From positions 586,863-650,862 of the forward strand of contig BCLD01000001.1 of the NCBI GenBank assembly GCA_001600875.1: a stretch of DNA of 64,000 nt. The letters are read 5' to 3'. Within the stretch, counting starts at the first letter, position 1; the number at the start of each line of letters is the position of its first letter. The stretch comes from Solicoccozyma terricola. Taxonomy: Eukaryota > Basidiomycota > Tremellomycetes > Filobasidiales > Piskurozymaceae. The notes beneath the pieces are model-generated. The model searched no databases, was not told the DNA's origin, and saw only the letters and a program-made list of their open reading frames with translations. The translations under genes and the position numbers were made by a program. This document shows positions 55,247-64,000 of this stretch, one piece after another.

Positions 55247-56135
55247 GGTTTATCTGACGAAGCAATTTGGGGCGAGACGGACATTGTTGAACGTTGCACC
55301 CCCACCTGTATCGTTTTGTTTTGTAATCCGTTCCAATTCATATTGAACGATGCTCGGCATGATGACCCTGGTCGGTGCGCGATAACAAGTCCATTTGTCT
55401 CGTCAGCGATCGCTCTTGAATTTCAGATCTGTGCTGGGACGGTGTACATAACCTATAGTCTTGTAATCTTTGCTAGCCTATCGGAGCATGTCTCGTAAAA
55501 TACATATACCGATTCATGAGCAACATCCCATCATCTTCAGTCACCGTCGAAGCTCATCTTGTTTCACGCTGCTCGATTAATTAATGAACGTTACTCGCCC
55601 TCGATACCGCGTCGACGTGAATCGTCGTCTCACAACGTATGGACAAGGGACCGCTTGTTAGTAGGCAAGTTGTATGACAGCCAGCGACCCCGCCCATCAC
55701 ACTTTACTCAACGATTCATCGCCGGCAAGCATGCACACGCATCACCCACCGACCGCTGTTCCTTGTCACCCCGTCAACCTGACGAGACGAGCGCAACAGG
55801 GAGGGTAGGGGTTTCGGCATGACTGATTTGTCTATTTTATGCTGTTTCCTTTCTCCGCCGAGGAGTATACCAATGTGATGTTCTGGCCAACCTTGATTGG
55901 ATGACTGTGAAGGCGAATCCCGCCGCCAGTTGGTCGCTTTAACATTGTCGACCCAGGTCTTGACGACTTTCTTTTAGAAGACGCGGAAGGTGTACGTAGC
56001 GAACATCCCCACTGCGGTCTCCAACGAGGTCAGCCTGGAGTTACCACGATGTCCCATGTTCGGCGTAGACGCCCCTCATTACCGCGTATCATGACCACGT
56101 GGCGGAGCCAGGAACTCGGCAAATTGTGGCGAATT

Positions 56136-56169
<34 letters not shown>

Positions 56170-56502
56170 AACGCGGACATTGCATATACAATGTCCGAAC
56201 CCATGATCGAGGCAAAATGATCAACCACAAGTTCCCCCCATATCGTACCTACACCTCCGCTCGGCCTGATAGTTAAACTCGGACTGTTCGGTTGAACGGG
56301 AATTTTATAATTGCACAAAAAAAGAGAGGCCAAGTTACAGGATTTGGAGAATTGTTTTTCTTTTTCTTTCGAGCTGTCTAAACCAGCTATCGCGACGTCG
56401 TTATACGGGGGGGGAAAAAAAATGGGGGGAATGCGGGGGGTCGTGAAAAGAACAAGCGTTGTTGAAGCTTGGTGATTGAGTATTGACGGAAGAGAAATGC
56501 GA
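55247..56502. other. Gene-poor flank downstream of MET6
   Basis: No gene is supported. A GGTGGC hexanucleotide microsatellite lies at about 56138-56166. A perfect 9-bp inverted repeat, CGGACATTG...CAATGTCCG with a 6-nt loop, lies at 56174-56197. G- and A-runs near 56406-56440 probably mark the MET6 3' region. Confidence 0.5.
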
Positions 56503-59380
56503 CTAGGCGTAAGTCTGACGAGCCCATCTGGCTGCGGCGACGAGGTTGGTGAGCGATGCTTCGGTCTCCTTCCACCCTCTTGTCTTGAGACCACAATCTG
56601 GGTTGATGGTGAGCAACTCGGCTGGGAGGACCTTGAGCATGGCTGCGATTCTGTCCTTGATCTCCTGCTCTCCTGGAACACGAGGAGAGTGAATGTCGTA
56701 GACACCTGGGCCGATTTCGTTGGCATACCCGTACTCTCTAAAGACCTCGATGAGCTTGAGGTCGGATTTGGATGCCTCGATGGAGATGACGTCGGCGTCG
56801 AGACGCTGAATGGAGGGGAAGATGTCTGCAAAGTCAGAGTAGCAGAAGTGGGAGTGGACTTGGGTAGAGTCCTCGACGCCAGAGGTTGCGAGACGGAACG
56901 AGTCTACGGCCCAGGTGAGGTAGTTGTTCCAGTCGACCTTGCGGAGTGGGAGACCCTCTCGGATGGCAGGCTCGTCGACCTGGATGGCGTAGATGCCGGC
57001 GTTTTGCAAGTCGACGACCTCGTCACGGAGAGCGAGAGCGAGCTGCTTGGACTGGGTCTCTCGGGAGACATCGACACGGGGGAAAGACCAGTTGAGGATG
57101 GTGACGGGACCGGTAAGCATACCCTTCATTGGCTTTTTGGTGAGGGATTGAGCGTAGGCCGACCATCGAACGGTCATTGGCGCCGCACGAGAGACGTCGG
57201 AGACGATGATGGGGGGTCGGACGTATCCTGGGGGTGGGGGCGTGGTAAATAACAAGACTCCGCGCACGCTCACGCTCACGCGCGCACGACGGACTCACTC
57301 GAACCGTACGACTGCACCCAACCCATCTGTGTAAAGATGAATCCACCGAGCTGCTCTCCAAAGTACTGAACCATGTCGTTCCTCTCTGGCTCTCCGTGAA
57401 CGAGGAGATCGAGACCGACCTGTTCCTGGAACTTTACGACCTGCTGGATCTCTGCCTCCATGGCCTTTTCGTACTCTTCCTGAGTGATTTCACCCTTGTT
57501 AGCCTTTGCACGAGCGAGACGGATCTCCTTGGTTTGAGGGAATGAACCGATGGTGGTGGTTGGGAATTTGGGGAGGTCGAGGTGAGATTTTTGAGCGGCA
57601 CGACGGGTTGGGAAGGAAGATTTTCGGGAGAGCATCGACTCGTCAACGGCGGCGAGACGGTCTCGGACCGCAGAGTCGGACTTGTGCTCGAATTCACGAC
57701 GAGCGGCGATATCTTTTTGGTTTTGCTCGAATGCGGCGGTTGTCTCACCGGATACGGCCTTTGCGAGGGTGGCGACTTCCTCACACTTTTCGAGAGCAAA
57801 CGACAACCAAGCGGTCTGCTCGGCGGTCAACCTTGTCTCGGAAGCGAGGGTGACTGGGGTGTGAAGGAGGGAAGAGGATGTGGCGACGACGACACGGTCA
57901 GCACCGAGCTCTGCGATTGCCTTTTCAGCGAGTTGCTTGGCGGCAGTGAGGTCAGTCTTCCAGATGTTTCGACCAGAGACGAGACCGAGGGAGAGGACGA
58001 GCTTGGTTGGCTTGATGGCGGCGACGACATCAGCCAATTGAGATGGCTCACGGTCGAGGTCGACGTGGAGAGCGGCGATGGGGAGATCCTTGAGGAACTC
58101 GATCGACTTGCCTACACGACCAAAGTAGGTGGTGAGTGTGATGGGTGGGGAAACCGGGGACAAGGTCTTGTAAACCTTGGCGTATTCAGCACCCATGGAC
58201 TCGGCAATGTCGAGAACGAGGATTGGCTCGTCGATCTGGACAGACTCTACGCCAGCCTGCTTGAGCTGAGAGAGGAGCTCGACGTAGACTGGGAGGAGGG
58301 CATCGAGGGCAGAGAGTGGGTGGTAGCCGGCGGGAGCATCCCTAGCTGCCTTGGACAAGGCGAGGAAGGTGATGGGACCGAGGATGACTGGTCGGGTGGT
58401 GATACCGAGAGCCTTGGCCTCCTCGTACTCTTGCAAAGCCTTGTTGTGGTTGAGATGGAAGTTGGTGGAGGGGGAGATCTCGGGGACGACAAAGTGGTAG
58501 TTGGAGTCGAACCACTTTTTCATCTCCATGGCTTGGAGATCGATGCCCTGGTCGAGCTGTTGACGACCTCGACCCATGGCTGCGTGAGCGAGCGAGCGTA
58601 GCAAAGCGAAGCGAGCGTGGGGTGGAGTGGAAAACGGAACAGAGCGAAGCGAGCGAGCGTGGGGTGGGAACCGTCAGTCGACATAACTTTCCACTCCCAA
58701 CGGGCCGACCGCCAACTCACCGAACGAAATATCAACGTCTGAAAGACCAGACTTTGTGTATCGCTCTGGGATAGCGTTGAACATGGAACAATGGTCGAGA
58801 ACATGGTCGTAAAGGGTGAATTCACCGCTACGAAACGTGGGAGTGAGGTGGCATTTAGCATGCAAGGAAATTTCCTTCCAACCACCACTCGCGACTCACG
58901 AAGGAATGAAATCAACACCCTTGGCCTTGATGCTCTCCCATCGACCTTTCCTAACCTCCTTGGCGACGGCTTGGAGGGCCTCGACGGAGGATTTGCCGGC
59001 CCAGTAGGACTCGACGGCTTTTTTGATCTCACGGTTGGGACCTGGGGGTGGGGTGGGGGGGGGGGGAAGGTTAAAGATGCGGGTGGGGAGCGTGGATAAG
59101 AAGCGGGTGGAGAGGGAGAGAATGGGTGAAGAGAGTAGGAGACGACGTTGTGGATGATAGTGCGGTGGGGTACGACGAAAGCGACGGTCAAGATCAGCAA
59201 GTGTTGCATATTCAATCCCACGCTCCAAGTCGGTCGTCTTCTCGAGCCATCACCTCCGTCCCTACACGTCCCGCTCATCCACCACCTGGCATCCGCCTAG
59301 TGGTACGATCTGACCATGTTCGCCCGCGACGCGGCACACTCACCGATCCTTGGGAAACCGAGAACAGCGCTGGCAACCAT
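56503..59380 (-). CDS. MET6: Cobalamin-independent methionine synthase
   Basis: Transfers a methyl group from methyltetrahydrofolate polyglutamate to homocysteine, the last step of methionine synthesis. The first exon reads [13 protein letters not shown] (59380 downward). Then [35 protein letters not shown], and a long exon with [20 protein letters not shown], the linker [19 protein letters not shown] and the catalytic domain. Zinc ligands are visible as HSHFCYSDF (His and Cys) and [11 protein letters not shown] (Cys); [15 protein letters not shown] is also intact. About 770 residues, usual length. Five introns or so; those near 57231-57300 and 59040-59110 have C-run acceptors. The intron near 58580-58718 has GCTCGCTTCGCT repeats. 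Two CACGTG boxes lie upstream. Confidence 0.96.
58580..58668. repeat. GCTCGCTTCGCT-type repeat in a MET6 intron
   Basis: Two blocks of overlapping GCGAGCGAGCG and GCGAAGCGAGCG motifs, each followed by TGGGGTGG, are separated by a GAAAACGGAAC spacer. The motif is closely related to the CHS7 intron array. Confidence 0.7.
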
Positions 59381-59548
59381 CTTTGACTATGTGTGTGATA
59401 GATGTAGATGGGTGTGGGTGGGGTGGGGGGTTGTGGTTGTGGATGTGGATGCAGGGAATGCGTATATTTTTGTGGATGAGGGGGGGGTGTACCGACCTGT
59501 GTCTGCCACGTCCAACCGACTTTTCGCCCCGAACGGTGAAAAAAAGAG

Positions 59549-59582
59549 TCACGTGCGCGGGGCGGGTGGGCGGGGGCACGTG
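59549..59582. promoter_or_regulatory. Two CACGTG boxes upstream of MET6
   Basis: TCACGTG at 59549-59555 and CACGTG at 59577-59582 lie about 170-200 bp upstream of the MET6 start codon. In yeasts CACGTG bound by Cbf1 recruits Met4 to methionine-pathway promoters, so sulfur-responsive control is a reasonable inference. Confidence 0.55.
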
Positions 59583-59801
59583 GCGGGGGCACGCCATTGG
59601 CAGTAAAATCCCGAATGATTCGCACAACGGACGGAAACGTGCATCCACCGACCCACCGACCCCGAATGGACAAAATCAGATAGATAATCATAAGGGTTGG
59701 GGGTTGATAAAAGGAAACCTCGAAGCGTAGGAAATTAAAATTAAAAATGAGAAAAACTCTCAAGGCACCCGGCCACGCCCCCCACCCCCCACGCCCCGCA
59801 T

Positions 59802-62351
59802 CTACTCGTCGTCCTCGCTATCAGTCTGAGAGTCGACGTCTGCAGTGTACCAACGGATTAGATGCCCATGTCCCGTTTGCGCGTTGCGAATTTCACCCCC
59901 GCACACACTACTCACCATCTTCCTCCCCATCATCATCTCCACCGCCACCACCCGCCCCCGCACCCGCACCCGCCCCATGGAACGACGCCAGCTGCTGTTC
60001 CATCCTCCTGATCCTCTCCGCCTCATGCGCATCATTCACCTTCTTCCTGTTCCCTCCATGCGGTTGTGGTCCAGACTTGCGACCGGGTTTCTTGGACGCA
60101 GGTTTCAGAGGCTTGGTGATTCCCTTGACGACCAGGTTGTATAGACGGACAACGGTGGCTGCGGGGAGTGCATCGATGTCGAGTTCAATCTCTTCGCCGT
60201 TCTGCGGGGGGCGGCGGACGCACGTCAGTTCGTCTCGCGACCCGGCCACGCCGCCACGCGCTACACTCACATCACCCAAACTAGTCGTCGTCTCTTGTAT
60301 AATCTGAATAGCCTGATTCAACACGTCCACACCGGCTTCTTGAATCTTATCCGCCAACTCCTGCTTCTGAGCCAAAGTGACCTGCTCAACCACGTCACCG
60401 CCATCACTGTCACCATCTCCATCATCGTCTGCGTAGATCATCGCACTCTCCCTACGCTGTTTCTTCGATCCATTCACACCATTGCTTGCCTTTTTAGGCT
60501 TCACAGCGCCATTCTTCGATGCCTTTGGTGGCTTGGAGGCAGGGGTAGAGTATGTCGTGGCCTTGGTCGTCGACGGTTTCGATGTTTTAGACTTTTGCTT
60601 TCGAGCCTTGGTCTTTCGGAGAACGTCGAGTCGGTGTTGAAGGTCAGCGATTTGACCGAGGATGGTGTTGATCTCGGCTGGATGGAAGGGTTGAGTCAGC
60701 CCGCAAGTCCCCCGACGACGCGCCCCCCCACACTCACCATCTTCCTCTGCAAACACTTCCTCGTCATACACACTCCCACCTTCACTCTCCTCTTTCACCT
60801 CCTTTGCCGGCAACATCTTCCACTTTGCCTGCCAAATGCTCTCCAACTTTTTCCCTGCCATGTTCACCGGCGTATTCGGTGGGTTGTAAGTGTAACAATT
60901 CGCAAACATCTGCTTCATATCCTTGTTCACTTTGGCAACTTCGTTGTAGTCATTGTTCGTCAGCTTGTGCTTGATCGTGCTCAGGTCCATCGGCTTCTTG
61001 ACCACCTGGAAGTAGTCTGGAATGTTGAGCAGAGTGGGGTCTGCGGGGGAGCCATCGTAAGTTGCAATTCCCGCGGCGCGGCGCGGCGGCACGGTGCACT
61101 CACTGACTGGCTCCAAAAACGCGAGATTGCAATCGGCGTACTTTGGTGACATCATCTCGGACACGGCTCCTAGCGCCCACTTCATCTGCGCATCAGGCCT
61201 CTTCCTCGACTTTTTCCCTTGCGTCTCGGATTGTTCCCACACCGCGTCCTTGGGTGTTGGAGGGTGAATCTCACGCTTTGGTCGGACTTCACCGCCTATC
61301 AAGTCGATCGAAGAGTTGCGACGGATGGTAGGCATCTGGGAGATGGAACCGCTGCGAGGTCTTTGAGCGTTGGATGGTGATGACGCCGATGCGTAAGTGG
61401 TTGGAATGACCTGTAGGCGTGGCGTTAGTATGCCGCGCCGCACGCCGCACCCCCCCACGCCCCACCCCCCACACTCACATCATCCCTCGGGACCTTTTCC
61501 ACCGACTTTTCAAACGAATCGTCCAAATTCTTCGCCATGGTCGAGATATTATGCGTTGGACCGTTGAAAATCGCACAATTATCCCAAATCTGCCTTACGT
61601 CTTGAATCACCTCGTCCACGTTCAAATACGTTCCTTTACTCGTATCCCATTTCTGCGCTTTACTTTTATCCTTTGGTGGTCCAGCAGGATTAGAAGCGTA
61701 CAATTTTATTTCCACCGTTGTCAAATCCATTGGTCGTTTGATGACTTGTGGGTAGTGTGGGATACCGAGAGCGATAGCATCGACAGGGTGAAGGAACGCT
61801 AATGCCTCTTTGGATTTTTTCAAACTGCGGATAATATTGATCATGACCTTGTATTGGGACATGGTCATTGGCATGTTGAAACCGCGATTTGGACGAATGG
61901 GAGGTATGTAGGTTCCAGGGATGTATTGGCCGGGAAGTGGTGGTGGGAAGGATGGGTGGGGAGGGGTCGGGGCGGTGGTCGTGGGCGTGGGCGTGGGCGT
62001 GGGCGGTGTAGGGGCATGCGGCGGCACGACCGCGGATGGAGGTTGTGATTCGACGGGACGAGGTAGGTCGGTATGTTGAGAAGCTGAAGCTGGTGGTTGA
62101 GACGGAGTATGAACAATCGACGATGATGGTTCCTGCGAAAGAAAGAGAATATCAAAACCACACGCCGACGTCAGTCACACCATCAACAGAATCACCCCAT
62201 GTACACTCACATCAACACTCTCCCTCGCCCTCTTCATATATCTCTCTTCATCACCAACTTCCAAATCATCCATCGATCTCTTCCCATTACTTTCAATTTG
62301 ATTATTTCCATCCACCGTTGTAAGCGGCCCGCTATTGATTCGAGTTTCTTC

Positions 62352-62386
<35 letters not shown>

Positions 62387-63143
62387 TCGTCATTCCATCA
62401 CCATCACCCATCACCACATCTCCCCGCTCTCCATCAACAAAACTATCAAACGCATTCCCACCCGTAACCTGTTCCTCCGCCCTAACAACCAAACCCCCAG
62501 GCGACCTAGACGGTTCAACGACGGTACTCGAAGGAGGTGGACCTGTTGTTTGTAATGGGTTTAAAAGCGGTGGTTGGGAATGGTTGGGTGGTGCGGGGTC
62601 ATAGGATGAGGTGGTGGCGGGGGTGGGTTGTGGGATGGTAGGAGGTGGTGTGAGTGTGGGTGTCGATTGTGAATCCAGTTGTGGTGGTGGTGGTGGTGGT
62701 GGTGGTGGTTGTTGTGGTGGTTGTGCTGGTTGTGCTGGTTGTGCTTCTAATTGCTGCACCTGAGTTTCCGTATCTTTCACCAACGTATCCACCACCACTT
62801 TTCCATCTCCACCAACCCCAGACCCCGCAGACCCCGCACCACCACCCCCCATAACCGCATCAGCTAAAGCTCTCAATCCATTTTCACTCCTCGCTACACT
62901 TTCCACATTCAATAACCCCTCACCCCCCGTTCCACCCCCCGTCCCCGTCCCACTCCCACCACCAATATCCACCCCTTTCAACCCTTCTGATTCGATTGGA
63001 GGATACGCCGACGACGACGAAGTAGCAACCGGAGGATCTATCAATTGATTGATTGAAATACCATGTTCATGCGTTCCTACTGTTCCATTTGTAGGTTGAT
63101 CGCCGTTCGGAAGGAGAGTTGGTGGTACGCTATGTGAGTCCAT
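59802..63143 (-). CDS. BDF1: BET-family double-bromodomain protein Bdf1
   Basis: Reads acetylated histone H4 and acts with TFIID/SWR1 in transcription. The N-terminal 380 residues are low complexity: Gly-, Pro- (run of nine) and Ala-rich. Bromodomain 1 (about 61500-61850) has PVDAIALGIPHYPQVIKRPM and CAIFNGPTHNI with the acetyl-lysine Asn. Bromodomain 2 (about 60860-61170) has PVDPTLLNIPDYFQVVKKPM and CYTYNPPNTPV. A basic KKTKARKQK region and the NET domain (EEIELDIDALPAATVVRLYN) follow. A final acidic exon ends DSQTDSEDDE. About 900 residues, start ATG 63141-63143, stop 59802-59804. The 5' leader carries a C-run of more than 20 nt. Confidence 0.93.
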
Positions 63144-64000
63144 GATTAAGGCGTTCGGGGGGGGGGGGGGGGGGGGGGGAAGGGGGAGGAGGTTTGGAGA
63201 TGCGTGTGCGTGTGCGCGTAGACGATTCGATGGGACGGAGAACCAACGAACGGGGTGTGCGCGAGAAGAGTCGGTTACCTATCGAAAGGAACGACGACGA
63301 CGACGACGGGGGTTGATGGTGTGTTACTTTGAATAGGGGCTATGTATGGGGTTGATTCTGTGGGTGGGTATACGAGCCGATGGAAATAGGATGTCAACAA
63401 AGTTGATAAGAAGGGAATAAAAACGCGGAGGGAGAAACAACAACAACCCATCACAAAGGACCTGCCTTGCCGTCCCATCCGTCGCATCCGTCCCCATCCA
63501 TCCCATCGACGTCCATAGGAGTGTGAAACGGAGTCGACGCTGCACCCCGCTCCTCGCTCCATCCAGTCACTCAAAGCACACTCGACGACGATACATTGCA
63601 TTCCCCCATCGCGCTCTCAGACGGGTTTCGAGACGTGGGGATTGGTAAATATCACCAAAACAAGACGACGAATCGATTGGATTCATTTGGTTCCCGTGCT
63701 CTCCTCGTCCGATGACCTGTCTTCCATCCTGACCGACTGCCCATTCCCCCATCCCCCCTACCCCCCACCGCCCACTCACCTATGTTATGTTATGGACCCA
63801 AACACCCCTTTCCTCAAACACCAAGCACCACGTGACACTCTTTTCAGGGATGTTATTTTGGACTTTATTCTGGCCCGGGCGCGCGCGCGAAAAAAGGAAA
63901 ATAAAGGGGGGATTTTTGTGGAATATACAAGGGGGATGGGGGATCAATTCCCCGCGCCCTTTATCTACTTTGGCGAGGGGGGAGGAGGGGGGGTGGGCGG
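63144..64000. other. BDF1 upstream region
   Basis: No gene is supported in this 857 bp. A C-run on the BDF1 strand (about 63158-63179) lies just before the ATG and may be the acceptor of a leader intron. A CGACGACGACG microsatellite sits near 63291-63308. CACGTG occurs at about 63829-63834, a GC-alternating run at about 63878-63892, and purine-rich runs reach the window end. Confidence 0.45.

Noticed and set aside
55081..55341. Zinc-finger-like peptide on the minus strand (RCLW...QRHRK)
   Set aside because: The pattern arises on both strands because of the fold-back, and the Cys/His spacing does not fit a C2H2 finger.
55559..55822. Plus-strand frame of about 87 codons
   Set aside because: It begins at a non-ATG codon, has no recognisable content and no splice context.
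56476..57252. Plus-strand frame of about 258 codons
   Set aside because: Antisense shadow of the C-terminal catalytic domain of MET6, whose zinc ligands are clear on the minus strand.
57582..58601. Long plus-strand open frame of about 340 codons
   Set aside because: It is antisense to the long MET6 exon. The open frame is a by-product of the codon bias of that exon.
60295..61149. Plus-strand frame of about 284 codons
   Set aside because: Antisense to bromodomain 2 and the basic region of BDF1, with no recognisable content of its own.

Overview
The window is nuclear DNA from a filamentous or dimorphic basidiomycete yeast. Genes are dense on both strands and broken by many short GT-AG introns (mostly about 45-80 nt), with GTGAGT/GTGGGT donors and CTAAC/CTGAC branch points. 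Gene content (fungal Zn2Cys6 factor, Gin4/Hsl1-type kinase, Chs7, Bud6, Met6) and architecture resemble Tremellomycetes (Cryptococcus/Kwoniella relatives). That placement is inference, because no rRNA or marker locus is present. One scaffold gap of 100 N lies at 48106-48205.

Layout. 1-2535 (+): 3' part of the splicing factor Cdc5/Cef1. 3203-6332 (+): Gin4/Hsl1-type kinase. 6626-10899 (+): PEX1. 10958-13143 (-): UTP18. 13274-15164 (-): eIF2B delta (GCD2). 15420-16908 (+): HOP2. 17260-19054 (+): TMA46/DFRP1. 19218-21186 (-): CHS7. 21558-22789 (+): WBP4-like U1-type zinc-finger protein. 23132-26594 (+): BUD6. 26801-29374 (+): dynein intermediate chain. 29624-32641 (+): Zn2Cys6 regulator. 32888-34729 (+): branched-chain aminotransferase. 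35780-39959 (+): large unrecognised, mostly disordered protein. 40177-42439 (+): NOP56. 42595-44143 (+): sulfite-oxidase-family enzyme. 44159-44746 (-): GNAT acetyltransferase. 44887-45495 (-): hotdog thioesterase. 45888-48472 (-): UGP1. 49066-50995 (-): unrecognised protein with an acidic tail. 51654-51753 (-): intron-containing tRNA-Leu(UAG). About 51.8-56.5 kb: gene-poor accessory interval with fold-back repeats, a tandem-repeat leader and two probable orphan genes. 56503-59380 (-): MET6. 59802-63143 (-): BET protein BDF1.

The genes are mostly housekeeping and form no operon-like pathway. Themes are RNA processing and ribosome biogenesis (Cdc5, UTP18, NOP56, WBP4-like, GCD2, TMA46), polarity, cytoskeleton and cell wall (kinase, BUD6, dynein, CHS7, UGP1) and sulfur metabolism (MET6, sulfite oxidase). 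CACGTG E-boxes lie upstream of UTP18, NOP56 and MET6.

The most unusual signal is a recurrent homopolymer architecture. Long C-runs (often 10-30 nt) sit between the branch point and the 3' AG of introns in at least eight genes. A smaller set of introns carries sense-strand G-runs instead. The scaffold gap and most isolated N calls fall in these runs. Second is an intronic tandem array of a palindromic GCTCGCTACGCTCGC-like motif in CHS7, with relatives at 52.5 kb and 58.6 kb. Third is the 51.8-56.5 kb interval, with two near-perfect fold-back hairpins of about 90-100 nt. No complete mobile element, CRISPR array or toxin locus was seen.
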